Source of the DNA: Chlamydiia bacterium
GTDB taxonomy: Bacteria > Chlamydiota > Chlamydiia > Chlamydiales > GCA-2402025
Assembly: GCA_022601395.1 (NCBI GenBank)
Contig: JAJACS010000019.1
Location: 1-34,623, forward strand
Reading direction: 5' to 3'
Length of the DNA stretch: 34,623 bases
Shown here: positions 16,014-24,593 of the stretch, piece after piece
How positions within the stretch are numbered: the first letter of the stretch is position 1
How the letters are laid out: the number at the start of each line of letters is the position of its first letter
Notes under the pieces: model-generated
Told to the model about the DNA's origin: nothing
Database searches by the model: none
The model's input: only the letters and a program-made list of their open reading frames with translations
Program-made: the position numbers and the translations under genes

Positions 16014-16508
16014 TCACTTCTTTCTTACATACTGTCTTTTAATGGCTCCAAGTAGCTTGAAGTAGACAACAGCCCCATTAATCAGCCCTGAACCTACTGC
16101 AATATCAATGAACCCACGAATATCAAAAGGCATTTTAAAGATCTTAAGGGACATACCAAGAAGCATCATACCAAGAACAAGTGCAACATAAGATATTGGA
16201 AATAAATCCTTTAAACTTAACGGCGCCGGAATAATCAGTAATCTTTTAACTGTTCTCTTTGCACTTTTAGCAAGAGCAATACGTCCTTTTACAAGCCCTA
16301 AGATAAGAGCTAAAAACACAAGTATTAGGATCGCAACTTCTGGATCCTTAGTAACTTTCGTCATTAGATTTATGAGAGGAAACGAACCAGTAGCATAGGT
16401 GAGCTTCGAAACAACTGTATAAAATAGGCCCTTATAAAGAAGAAATAATCCAACAAGTAACCAAACAAATCCTGATATCAAAATAGCTAAATGATGCCCA
16501 ATGCGCAT
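16014..16508 (-). CDS. Small membrane protein of unknown function (164 aa)
   Basis: No family is recognised. About four hydrophobic segments are visible, near residues 8-30, 50-72, 100-123 and 130-152. Between them is a basic cytoplasmic-looking loop (KGRIALAKSAKRTVKRLL). The C-terminus is basic (RQYVRKK). GGAGG four bases before the ATG gives a strong start. It precedes lgt by 37 bases on the same strand and probably shares its transcript. No catalytic residues are evident. Confidence 0.78.
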   Translation of the reverse strand: MRIGHHLAILISGFVWLLVGLFLLYKGLFYTVVSKLTYATGSFPLINLMTKVTKDPEVAILILVFLALILGLVKGRIALAKSAKRTVKRLLIIPAPLSLKDLFPISYVALVLGMMLLGMSLKIFKMPFDIRGFIDIAVGSGLINGAVVYFKLLGAIKRQYVRKK

Positions 16509-16616
16509 AAAACCTCCGCGTTTCCATCGTTAAAATTTTATCTGACAAAGAATAGAAAGTCGACAAAAACAGAAAAAAAAACTAAAATTCCAGTAGTAGA
16601 CAGTAGTACTTAAAAA

Positions 16617-16622
16617 TATAAT
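16617..16622 (+). promoter_or_regulatory. Candidate -10 box of the PIN/TRAM gene
   Basis: TATAAT at 16617-16622 lies about 47 bases before the ATG at 16670. No good -35 box is visible 16-18 bases upstream. GGAGA at 16661-16665 is the ribosome-binding site. The 161-base divergent region also serves the minus-strand membrane-protein gene. Confidence 0.35.
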
Positions 16623-16669
16623 ATTTCTACAAATACTATAAGTATAAAAACCATAATTTTGGAGAACCT

Positions 16670-17785
16670 ATGAATATAGCACTCGCGTTTACACGCTTAT
16701 TCTTCGGCATACTAAGTGTGTTTTTCATGACCACTTACATGATATCAAGTCCGCATGGTTCGCTATCAGCGAACATCATTATCGGAATTTCTATGGGGCT
16801 TGGCCTTATCATTTTACTTATTGCCTTCGATATGATTTTTAGAAGGTTTAACTTGCGATCTTTCAATATCGCAGTCATCGGCCTTTTCCTTGGCTACCTT
16901 ATGGGACAAGCCTTAGTACTTATTTTTGATGCAGTACTTGATATAAGCTCTATCTCTATTACTCTTATGCCGCAAACGCTTGAGATTATCAAAATTGCTC
17001 TTTTCCTATTTGGAGTATACCTTGGTACTCTCATGACCCTGCGATCATCTGATGAGCTATATGTAAGCATCCCCTTTATTAAATTCGCTCCTTCTGCACA
17101 AAAAAAGAAAGATATCATTGTTGACAGTTCTGTTTTATCAGACGCAAGAATCATAGACCTTTGCGCAACAGGAGTTTTAGACTTTCACCTCATCATCCCA
17201 AGATTTATTATCAAAGAACTCTATGCTCAAGTAGAAACGGGTGATGAAGCAACAAAGATGAAAGCAAAAAGATGTATCGAAACATCTAAGAAACTAGAAG
17301 CTACCCAAAATCTTGGACTCCGCTTTAATGACACGGACTTTCCTGAAGTAAAAGATACTGTAAGCAAGTTAATTAGACTCGCAAGACTTATTGATGCCAA
17401 CATCTTAACAGCTGACATCAGTCGAGTGCAAATGGCTTCTATTGAAGGTGTTAGAATCGTAAACATGCATTCTTTATCTAACGCCCTAAAGCCTCTTACT
17501 CAAGCTGGTGAATTTATTAAGATCAAGGTGCAACGCTACGGTAAAGAACCTAGACAGGGCGTTGGCTATCTAGAAGATGGTACCATGGTTGTAATCAACG
17601 GCGGTGGAAACTTCATCGGTGAAGTCATCGAAGCGCAGGTACTTTCTGTTAAACATACCTCTTCAGGTCGCATGATCTTCTGTAATGCTATTGATGAAGA
17701 AAGTGGAAAAAGCTACTCCGACTACTATGAAGATGGAGACGGCAAGTACGACGAAGATGATGAAGGCGAGTATGACAAACACTAA
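16670..17785 (+). CDS. YacL-like integral membrane PIN/TRAM domain protein
   Basis: Four N-terminal membrane segments (residues about 5-25, 35-57, 66-90 and 104-124) precede a PIN domain (about 147-272) and a TRAM domain (about 276-343). The PIN core keeps acidic residues of the nuclease site: Asp152 in IIVDSSVLSD, Asp158, Glu183, and Asp249 in ILTADISR. The TRAM part contains KEPRQGVGYLEDGTMVVING. The combination matches the YacL family of putative membrane-anchored RNases; the substrate is unknown. The C-terminal tail (residues 349-371) is extremely acidic and Tyr-rich. The last 14 bases overlap the start of acpS, which suggests translational coupling. Confidence 0.92.
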   Translation: MNIALAFTRLFFGILSVFFMTTYMISSPHGSLSANIIIGISMGLGLIILLIAFDMIFRRFNLRSFNIAVIGLFLGYLMGQALVLIFDAVLDISSISITLMPQTLEIIKIALFLFGVYLGTLMTLRSSDELYVSIPFIKFAPSAQKKKDIIVDSSVLSDARIIDLCATGVLDFHLIIPRFIIKELYAQVETGDEATKMKAKRCIETSKKLEATQNLGLRFNDTDFPEVKDTVSKLIRLARLIDANILTADISRVQMASIEGVRIVNMHSLSNALKPLTQAGEFIKIKVQRYGKEPRQGVGYLEDGTMVVINGGGNFIGEVIEAQVLSVKHTSSGRMIFCNAIDEESGKSYSDYYEDGDGKYDEDDEGEYDKH

Positions 17786-18149
17786 TATTAAAGGTCTTGG
17801 TACTGACATCATAGAAATAGAGCGTATTCTAAAAAGCATCACAGATCATAAAGATCGTTTTCTGAATCGCCTTTTTACAGAAAGCGAAATTGCTTACTGT
17901 AAAAAAAGTAAAACCCCAGAGAGACACTTCGCTGGAAGATTTGCTGCAAAAGAAGCGATCGCAAAAGCATTTGGTTTTGGTATCGGAGAAGAACTTAGCT
18001 GGAAAGATATCGAAATCACGAAGGATGAAAGAGGCAAGCCTATTGCTGTTCTTAGCGAATCCATCAGAAAAAAATATGAAGATCCTAATATTTTAATTTC
18101 TATCTCACACTGCAAAAAATATGCAAATGCTATTGCTATTTGGACCTAA
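17772..18149 (+). CDS. acpS: Holo-[acyl-carrier-protein] synthase
   Basis: AcpS transfers 4'-phosphopantetheine from CoA to the Ser of ACP, activating the AcpP encoded at 24594-24830. GLGTDIIEIERI (Asp12) and GRFAAKEAIAKA (Glu61) carry the metal-binding acidic residues, and ISISH is near the end. With the start at ATG 17772 the protein is 125 aa, the normal size. The frame is open further upstream, but that stretch lies inside the PIN gene in another frame and has no AcpS similarity. The gene overlaps its upstream neighbour by 14 bases and converges on the barrel gene with a 3-base gap. Confidence 0.95.
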   Translation: MTNTNIKGLGTDIIEIERILKSITDHKDRFLNRLFTESEIAYCKKSKTPERHFAGRFAAKEAIAKAFGFGIGEELSWKDIEITKDERGKPIAVLSESIRKKYEDPNILISISHCKKYANAIAIWT

Positions 18150-18152
18150 TAT

Positions 18153-18971
18153 CTAAAAGATGGAGAATGGAAAATTGTAAGCAATTGTTACTGTTTGCGC
18201 ATTCTTTGGAAACGCTTTTGCAAGGACTCTGTAACTATAACTTAAAGAAAGTGTTCCCCACTGCCTGTTAATGAGGTAAAAATAGCCAAGACCTACATCT
18301 ATAGATTGATGGAAAATATTAGCATAGCCATCAAAATTTCTAATGTTTATACGCCTTGTTTTTCCAAATCCAAAATATCCTTCTGCATAAGCTTGAAGTC
18401 TATGCTTTGGTATAAAGTGCGCTTCGAAAGAGGCGATCCCTCTTACCCATGGCCTTCCCTTGTTCGCTTGCCCAACCCCAAGGAAGCCAAAGGTTCGAAA
18501 AAGCCAGTTTGCATTTGTGGCAAATTCTTTTCCGACAGCATTCACAAGCTCAAAATTCCAGCGATCATGATACACGCAACTAACATCTTTTAAGCTTCTT
18601 CTGTTAACGCCACGAATATTAAGACCTGTTGTCCAAGAGATTGCATCCCCACCGATATCATTGAACCACTGGTACCTTACTTGCAAAGCACCGCTTTGCG
18701 TTCCCAGAGTTTGTTTTCTAGTTGCAGCAAACTCAATCCCAACCTGAGCATCCCAGGATGGTAGAAAACAAACGCCCAGATCTACACGGGTGAACTTATC
18801 ATTAGATGAGTAAGAAGTTGGATTAAAAGACCTGCTAACGCTTGGGTAGTAACGGTAGGTAAATGAGGGAATGAAATGAAATTCAAGAAAATCACCAAGC
18901 CAAGGCTTTTGCTCAAAACTAAAGATACTTACAAAAGCAAAACAAAAAGCTGTTACTACATACTTAAGCAT
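18153..18971 (-). CDS. Predicted outer-membrane beta-barrel protein (272 aa)
   Basis: No named family is recognised. MLKYVVTAFCFAFVSIFSFEQ (first 21 residues) is a signal peptide. The rest alternates polar and aromatic residues in short strands (LQVRYQWFND, LQAYAEGYFGFG, LSLSYSYRVL) and ends in Phe (NFPFSIF), the usual C-terminal signal for BamA-mediated insertion. Frequent Trp/Tyr pairs fit barrel girdles. The ATG overlaps the trxB stop codon as TAATG, so I start at 18971; the 10 upstream codons in frame lie within trxB and would spoil the signal peptide. Function might be a channel or envelope structural protein; unknown. Confidence 0.8.
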   Translation of the reverse strand: MLKYVVTAFCFAFVSIFSFEQKPWLGDFLEFHFIPSFTYRYYPSVSRSFNPTSYSSNDKFTRVDLGVCFLPSWDAQVGIEFAATRKQTLGTQSGALQVRYQWFNDIGGDAISWTTGLNIRGVNRRSLKDVSCVYHDRWNFELVNAVGKEFATNANWLFRTFGFLGVGQANKGRPWVRGIASFEAHFIPKHRLQAYAEGYFGFGKTRRINIRNFDGYANIFHQSIDVGLGYFYLINRQWGTLSLSYSYRVLAKAFPKNAQTVTIAYNFPFSIF

Positions 18972-19924
18972 TAACCCGTGAGTCCTTTCATTACAAGCCA
19001 TCTCTCAGCCTCAAGTGCTGCCATACAACCAGAACCTGCTGCGGTAACAGCTTGCCTATATACATGATCTTGTACATCTCCTGCTGCAAACACACCTTCT
19101 TTACTTGTTTGAGTTGTACCAGAAACAACTTTCAAATAGCCACTATCATGCATTTCTACCTGATTGCCTAAAAAGGCCGTATTCGGAGTATGACCAATTG
19201 CAAAGAAAACGCCACCCGCTACTCTTTTGGTAGTCTTTTTATTTGTCACATCCTCAAGAGTTACAGAAGTCACAACAGCTTCACCTTCAACAAGACTAAT
19301 TGTATGATTATAAATAATCTCAATCTTCGGGTGCTGGAGAGCTCTATCTGCCATAATTTTTGAAGCTCTAAACGAATCCCTTCTTAATACCATATACACT
19401 TTAGACGCATATTTCGTAAGGAATAGTGCTTCTTCAACTGCTGTGTCTCCCCCTCCGATCACATAAAGATCTTTATTCCTAAATATCGGCATTGCTCCAT
19501 CACAAACAGCGCAAGCAGTCACACCTCGTTGCCAAAACTCACCATCTCTTGTTCCTTCAACGTCGAGCCTTTTTGCAGTAGCTCCTGTTGAAATAATCAC
19601 AGTATCTGCTTGAACTTCTCTTTTAGAAGATCTTATTACAAAAGGCCCTTTTGAAAAGTCACACTCTTTAACGTCTTCTGTAACAACATCTGTCCCAAAG
19701 CGTATCGCTTGTTTTCTAAAATTATTCATCAAATCAGGGCCTGTAATCCCATCTGGGAAACCAGGGTAGTTTTCAACATCTGTTGTAGTCATCAGCTGAC
19801 CACCAGAAGGTCCTGAAAAAAAACCTTCAAAAAGTAGTGGCTGTAAATTTGCTCTTGCTGTGTAGATAGCAGATGTGAAACCTGCTGGACCAGATCCAAT
19901 AATGACAACTTTTCTTCTTTCCAT
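18971..19924 (-). CDS. trxB: Thioredoxin reductase
   Basis: An NADPH-dependent flavoenzyme that reduces thioredoxin. The FAD-binding motif IGSGPAGFTSAIYTARA is at residues 9-25, the redox pair is Cys138-Ala-Val-Cys141, and the NADPH motif IGGGDTAVEEA is at 156-166. GVFAAGDVQD near the C-terminus is the second FAD motif. Length 317 aa is typical of the low-molecular-weight class. The active-site and following segments resemble plant and fungal NTRs (CAVCDG rather than the CATCDG of E. coli). TAAGG sits five bases before the ATG. The stop overlaps the start of the barrel gene by one base. Confidence 0.97.
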   Translation of the reverse strand: MERRKVVIIGSGPAGFTSAIYTARANLQPLLFEGFFSGPSGGQLMTTTDVENYPGFPDGITGPDLMNNFRKQAIRFGTDVVTEDVKECDFSKGPFVIRSSKREVQADTVIISTGATAKRLDVEGTRDGEFWQRGVTACAVCDGAMPIFRNKDLYVIGGGDTAVEEALFLTKYASKVYMVLRRDSFRASKIMADRALQHPKIEIIYNHTISLVEGEAVVTSVTLEDVTNKKTTKRVAGGVFFAIGHTPNTAFLGNQVEMHDSGYLKVVSGTTQTSKEGVFAAGDVQDHVYRQAVTAAGSGCMAALEAERWLVMKGLTG

Positions 19925-20008
19925 AAAAACCTTAAGATATGCGGACTAGATTTCTTCTATTCTTCAGAAAGTGTTCGTTAAAATCAAGGAAGGCTTAAGA
20001 AAATATAG

Positions 20009-20428
20009 TTATCTAATAGGAAGATCAAAGAAGCGATTATAAATCATAGCAATTCTCGTAAGAACCTTTTTTTCTATTCTTCTTAGATCTTCAGGAAGTA
20101 CAACATACAGATCAAAATAACTAAAGCATGTCTCATCACAAACAAAAGCATAGCTTGCGTTCCTTCTCTGTATATCTTTAAAGCAACACACGCATTTTGA
20201 TGTTCCTACCTTATAGCCATCTTTCGAAGTGTCGGATAGCAAACTAAGATCAATTAATACTATTGCTCTATTAAATGGATTGATCCATTTTGAAAAGTGA
20301 AGAGAGCAAGCTCCTCCAGAATAGTACATATCTAGCTTCTCAAGCTCATTTCGAACTTCCTCAGAGGACATATAGAGTGCTACTTCACTCTGATACTTAT
20401 GTTCAATGTTTCCTGGCAGTACTCTCAT
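20009..20428 (-). CDS. Small protein with Cys cluster, unknown function (139 aa)
   Basis: No family is recognised. The protein has a CVCC cluster (residues 79-82) and a Cys-x3-Cys pair (97 and 101) with 14 residues between the two groups, a spacing compatible with a zinc-binding knuckle. Hydrophobic strands AIVLIDLSLL and FDLYVVL flank the cluster. There is no signal peptide. The ribosome-binding site before the ATG is weak. It lies 84 bases upstream of trxB on the same strand and could be its first operon partner, which would fit a thiol-related role; this is inference. Confidence 0.68.
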   Translation of the reverse strand: MRVLPGNIEHKYQSEVALYMSSEEVRNELEKLDMYYSGGACSLHFSKWINPFNRAIVLIDLSLLSDTSKDGYKVGTSKCVCCFKDIQRRNASYAFVCDETCFSYFDLYVVLPEDLRRIEKKVLTRIAMIYNRFFDLPIR

Positions 20429-20635
20429 ATTCTATACACGATTCTTTGAAAATTAGACTTAAAAAAATGATTCAACACTGATAGTGAGAAATATTTTTTT
20501 AAACCAGAAAAATTCTATCTGAATGACCTCTCAAAGGCAACAAAGATCTACCTTATTAAACAAAGAGTTAGTAAAATCTATACAGTTTTTTAGCGGTTAA
20601 TATTTATTTCAACTCCTTTTAAATAGGCCTCTTAA

Positions 20636-21730
20636 ATGGTAAGAAGCATCAAGCTTGAAATGCTTACAAAGAAAATTGGCGGATCCAAGGTTATCAACAA
20701 AGTTAACCTTCATATCCCCTCTGGAGAATTCTTCGCCCTACTTGGACCAAGTGGTTGCGGTAAGACATCTCTACTCCGTTTGATCGGAGGTTTTGAAAAA
20801 GCTGAGAGTGGTAGAATCTATCTTGGTAATAGCGATATTACCGATCTTCCTATCCATGAAAGAAGTATCAACATCGTTTTCCAAAGCTATGCTCTTTTCC
20901 CTCACTTAAACGTTTTTGACAATGTTGCCTATAGCTTAGCTGTTCAGAAACTTCCTAAGCATGAAATCGAAGAAAGAGTGCTAAAAATACTGAAAGCTTT
21001 TCATATTGAAGATCACATCTTTAAATATCCCTCACAGCTTTCTGGTGGACAGCAGCAGAGAGTTGCTCTTGCTCGCGCCATCATCAACGAACCAGATGTT
21101 CTACTTCTTGATGAACCTCTTGCGGCTCTTGACTTCAAGCTTCGTGAGAAAATGCTCATTGAGCTTATTGAGCTCCAAGATAAGCTTAAAACAACTTTTG
21201 TCTATGTCACCCATGACCAGTTTGAAGCTCTGACTGTAGCAGACCATATGGCAATTATGAATCATAGCGGAGAGATCGAGCAATTGGGTACTCCAAAAGA
21301 AATCTACGAGTTCCCCGTTTCTACATTCGTCGCAAAGTTCGTTGGAACGACCAATATCTTGCAGGGAACCCTGCACAATGTAGAATCAGACCCTTACCTG
21401 CAAATCCCGAACCTTGGAAAGTTTCAAATCTACATTCCTCAGAAGAAAGGGTGGATGTTTGAAGGGTGCGATATGTCTATGAGTTTAAGACCAGAAAAGA
21501 TCTATATTTCAAAAAAGCCTGTAAAGAATTTTTCAAACACCCTTAACGGTACAGTATCATCGATCGTTTATCATGGAAGATCTACCCAGTATAATATTAT
21601 CCTGAAAGATCAGACAAAGCTTCAGGTGTTTGAGCAGAATGAAGAACACTTTCCACAAGAGCATATCGACTATGACGATGAAGTCTATCTGTATTGGCAA
21701 AAAGAAAATGTTGTACTTCTTGAAAAGTAG
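20636..21730 (+). CDS. potA: Spermidine/putrescine ABC importer, ATPase subunit
   Basis: The complete ABC signature set is present: Walker A GPSGCGKTS (residues 37-45), Q-loop Gln83 in FQSYALFPHL, LSGGQQQR (135-142), Walker B VLLLDEP (155-161), and switch His193 in VTHDQ. The C-terminal part (about 235-364) is the regulatory TOBE region seen in PotA/MalK-type ATPases. Assignment to polyamines rests on the PotB/PotC/PotD partners that follow. Ribosome-binding is weak before the ATG. This is the first gene of a four-gene operon, with 8 bases before potB. The upstream 207-base region (20429-20635) has no clear promoter and no gene. Confidence 0.93.
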   Translation: MVRSIKLEMLTKKIGGSKVINKVNLHIPSGEFFALLGPSGCGKTSLLRLIGGFEKAESGRIYLGNSDITDLPIHERSINIVFQSYALFPHLNVFDNVAYSLAVQKLPKHEIEERVLKILKAFHIEDHIFKYPSQLSGGQQQRVALARAIINEPDVLLLDEPLAALDFKLREKMLIELIELQDKLKTTFVYVTHDQFEALTVADHMAIMNHSGEIEQLGTPKEIYEFPVSTFVAKFVGTTNILQGTLHNVESDPYLQIPNLGKFQIYIPQKKGWMFEGCDMSMSLRPEKIYISKKPVKNFSNTLNGTVSSIVYHGRSTQYNIILKDQTKLQVFEQNEEHFPQEHIDYDDEVYLYWQKENVVLLEK

Positions 21731-21738
21731 GGTTTCTC

Positions 21739-22656
21739 ATGGAAAAAGTCATTACAGCATCCCTTCCGAAAAAGGAAAAAGCTAGAAAAATCAAAAGCTC
21801 TAGGAAAGATTTTCCTTTTGCAATCGGCTGCCCAGCACTGATCTGGCAAGTAATCTTCTTTTATCTTCCCCTTGTCTTTATGGTGATGACATCCGTGATT
21901 CACTTCTCTTCAGAAGGTCATTTCCAAGGGCTTACCTTCTCGCACTTTCTACACTTACTCAATCCGACACACATGTTAATTATTTTCCAATCTCTTGGTA
22001 CAGCTTTTTTAACTTCTATCCTCTGTTTCATCATAGCTTTCCCCTTTGCCTACTTTTTGGCTTTTAAGGGCCGTAAATACAAAACACTACTGCTTTTCTT
22101 TTTAATCATTCCATTCTGGTCAAACTTTCTTATGCACGTATGTGCCTGGTTTTTTGTACTCGAGAAGAACGGCTTCTTAAATAATTTTCTACTCTCTCTT
22201 AATCTGATCGACAAACCAATACACTTTTTAAACTCATATTTTTCGATCATGCTTATGATGGTCTATCATTACCTGCCTTTCATGATACTGCCAATATTCT
22301 CCTCTCTAGAAAAATTCAATATGTCACTTTTTGAAGCCTCATCCGACCTTGGCGCATCATGGCTTCAAACCTTCCGTAAGGTTATGCTACCACTTACAAT
22401 GCCAGCAATCAGACTTGGGTTTCTTCTTGTATATATCCCGTCATTTGGAGAGTTCGTGATCCCAGAGCTTATGGGTGGTGATAAAAACTACTTCGTTGGA
22501 AATGTTGTAACACAGTACATGCTAGGTGATAAAACAGGACCTCTTGGCGCAGCCTTTACTGTACTTAGCTGCCTTGCCCTCGTATTCTCTATCTTGATAT
22601 TTCTATCTATCACTAAAAGAATCTCAAGATACTTAAAAGGGAGCTTCGCACAATGA
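21739..22656 (+). CDS. potB: Spermidine/putrescine ABC importer, permease PotB
   Basis: A binding-protein-dependent permease with about six membrane segments. The ATPase-contacting EAA loop is FEASSDLGASWLQTFRKVML, near residue 200. The first 30 residues are strongly basic and lie in the cytoplasm (KKEKARKIKSSRK). Length 305 aa is normal for PotB. Its TGA overlaps the potC ATG in an ATGA, so the two permeases are translationally coupled. Confidence 0.93.
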   Translation: MEKVITASLPKKEKARKIKSSRKDFPFAIGCPALIWQVIFFYLPLVFMVMTSVIHFSSEGHFQGLTFSHFLHLLNPTHMLIIFQSLGTAFLTSILCFIIAFPFAYFLAFKGRKYKTLLLFFLIIPFWSNFLMHVCAWFFVLEKNGFLNNFLLSLNLIDKPIHFLNSYFSIMLMMVYHYLPFMILPIFSSLEKFNMSLFEASSDLGASWLQTFRKVMLPLTMPAIRLGFLLVYIPSFGEFVIPELMGGDKNYFVGNVVTQYMLGDKTGPLGAAFTVLSCLALVFSILIFLSITKRISRYLKGSFAQ

Positions 22657-23438
22657 ACGCAAAAAAGAGCCTTCCTCACTACGCAAACCTACTGATAGTG
22701 ATCGCTACCTACCTTTTTCTTTATATCCCAATTATTGTGCTCTTTGCATTTTCATTTAACTCTAAATCCTTTCCAGCTACGTGGGATAATTTTACTATCA
22801 AATGGTATCAGGAACTTTTTAACTCCTCTGAGCTATGGGGATCCCTTGTGAACTCCTTTCTAGTTGCGATCCTTTCAACTACAATTAGCCTAACCATGGG
22901 AGTTTTGCTTATCTTTTTTAGAGCATCAGGGGGAAGAGTCGCTCGCTTCTTACCCATGTTCTATGGGAACCTTATTATTCCTGAGACCGTGCTCGCAGTA
23001 AGCCTACTGACTTTTTTCTCAATATTTAGCGTTCCATTAGGCCTTCCTACAGTTGTCGTATCACACGCTGTGATTGGTCTTGGTTTTGTGATTCCTATTA
23101 TCTATACGAGATACCTCGATCTTGACCCAAAGTTAAAAGAAGCCTCACTTATTCTTGGAGCATCACCTATAAAGACATTTTTTAAAATTACTCTGCCCCT
23201 TTTAAGACCTTCTTTAATCTCAACAGGACTTCTTATCTTTATCATCTCATTTGACGATTTTATCATTACATACTTTTGCTCTGGAACCTCTTTTCAAACC
23301 CTTTCTCTCTACCTCTTTAGTACAATAAGAACGGGGATCTCCCCTGTTGTAAACGCTCTATCAACCTTCCTACTTGTGATCTCAGGCCTCTTTGCTATGA
23401 TGTTCTTCTCTCCAAAGCTAAAAGCGAGGATCTTCTAA
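22653..23438 (+). CDS. potC: Spermidine/putrescine ABC importer, permease PotC
   Basis: The second permease subunit, with about six membrane segments. The N-terminus YIPIIVLFAFSFNSK is typical of PotC. The EAA loop is KEASLILGASPIKTFFKITL, near residue 170, followed by the conserved IISFDDFIITYF. Length 261 aa fits. The stop and the potD start share one base (TAATG). It pairs with PotB to form the inner-membrane channel. Confidence 0.94.
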   Translation: MNAKKSLPHYANLLIVIATYLFLYIPIIVLFAFSFNSKSFPATWDNFTIKWYQELFNSSELWGSLVNSFLVAILSTTISLTMGVLLIFFRASGGRVARFLPMFYGNLIIPETVLAVSLLTFFSIFSVPLGLPTVVVSHAVIGLGFVIPIIYTRYLDLDPKLKEASLILGASPIKTFFKITLPLLRPSLISTGLLIFIISFDDFIITYFCSGTSFQTLSLYLFSTIRTGISPVVNALSTFLLVISGLFAMMFFSPKLKARIF

Positions 23439-24529
23439 TGGGAAAAAGCATCTCTCTTCCATCTTTTTTTAGAAGATCTGTTATCATCTTAGCTTGGATT
23501 GCAGTCATTTTCCTCGTATTGTTCTCAAGCAATTTTGCAACAAAGATAAAAAGCGGTGATAAAACCCTTCATATCTTTACTTGGAGCGATGTCATACCAA
23601 CACAAGTGATCAAAAATTTTGAAAAAGAACATGGCATAAAAGTTGTTCTCGATTACTACTCCTCCAATGAAGAGCTCTTTGTCAAGCTCAAGGCCTCTAA
23701 AGGCGCTGGTTATGACCTTATTATCCCTTCAGATTACGCTGTAAAATCGCTTTCCCGAGAGGGTTTCCTAAAGAAACTCGACAAGTCTAGGCTTAATTTT
23801 ATTAGCGATATTAATCCCGTTCTACTCTCCCATGACTATGATCCAGACAATAACTACTCTCTTCCTCTTGAGTGGGACGTTATAGGATTTGGGGTGAATA
23901 CAGAACAATTTAAAAATTCAATAGAAGACTTTACATGGGATCACCTCTTTAATGAAGAGACGCTCTCTTATAAGATTGCGATGAGTAATGACCCTGTAGA
24001 AGCCTTCTGCTTAGCCTCTTTTTACCTGTTTGGTAAAAAGGCTGCTCTTACCCCTAAAGAGGCATTGCAAGCAAAAGAGCTTCTAGTAGCGCAAAAAAAG
24101 TGGGTAGAAGCATATGCTGTTCCAAGATCAGACTTTATCCTCGCCTCTAAAAATGCTGCGATTGCCTATAGCCTGAGTGCACATGTCATCAGGTCAAAAA
24201 AAGATTTTCCATTTATGAAGTTCGCAGTACCGAAAGATTCCACATTCATCTCAATAGAAAACATTGCCATTCCCTTATATAGCAGCGGCAGTGAAGATAA
24301 TATCTATAAATTTATCAACTATCTATACCAGCCTGAAAATTTATCAGAGGCGTGTAATGAGTATGGCGTTTTTCCAGGAACGATGGAACCAAGAGATCTT
24401 TTAAAGTACAAACAAGATTTTGATAGGATTCAGCAAACCATCACACAAGATGGCTACAAGCTTCATTTCTTTAGACATCTTATCCCAGAAGAAGAGATGC
24501 GCTCTTTATGGGTTGATGTAAAATCATAA
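23438..24529 (+). CDS. potD: Spermidine/putrescine-binding protein, membrane-anchored
   Basis: The periplasmic solute-binding subunit. After a membrane segment (residues about 13-31) the mature part begins LHIFTWSDVIPTQVIKNFEK, followed by YDLIIPSDYAVKSL and LPLEWDVIGFGVNT, all typical of PotD/PotF. The acidic/aromatic residues expected for amine binding lie in TWSD and SDY. No lipobox Cys and no clear signal-peptidase site follow the hydrophobic segment, so the protein may stay tethered by an uncleaved N-terminal anchor. Polyamine rather than another amine as ligand is inferred from the family. Confidence 0.9.
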   Translation: MGKSISLPSFFRRSVIILAWIAVIFLVLFSSNFATKIKSGDKTLHIFTWSDVIPTQVIKNFEKEHGIKVVLDYYSSNEELFVKLKASKGAGYDLIIPSDYAVKSLSREGFLKKLDKSRLNFISDINPVLLSHDYDPDNNYSLPLEWDVIGFGVNTEQFKNSIEDFTWDHLFNEETLSYKIAMSNDPVEAFCLASFYLFGKKAALTPKEALQAKELLVAQKKWVEAYAVPRSDFILASKNAAIAYSLSAHVIRSKKDFPFMKFAVPKDSTFISIENIAIPLYSSGSEDNIYKFINYLYQPENLSEACNEYGVFPGTMEPRDLLKYKQDFDRIQQTITQDGYKLHFFRHLIPEEEMRSLWVDVKS

Positions 24530-24533
24530 CACC

Positions 24534-24562
24534 AAAAAAAAGAGGATGGTTTCCCATCCTCT
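24534..24562 (-). terminator. Strong terminator of the fab-acpP operon
   Basis: A perfect 9-base-pair stem (24541-24549 with 24554-24562, TTTC loop) runs into eight U on the minus strand (A-run 24534-24541). It ends transcription of acpP 32 bases after its stop. On the plus strand the hairpin follows potD closely but lacks a T-run, so it would stop potD transcripts less well. Confidence 0.92.
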
Positions 24563-24593
24563 GAATCTTCAACAAGTTACTAAAAAGCTTTAA

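Noticed and set aside
17685..17771. Met-rich 29-residue extension of AcpS
   Set aside because: It is the acidic tail of the PIN/TRAM gene read in another frame. AcpS similarity begins at the ATG at 17772.
24541..24562. Terminator of potD on the plus strand
   Set aside because: The hairpin has its T-run only on the minus strand, so it is assigned to acpP. An effect on potD is possible but weaker.
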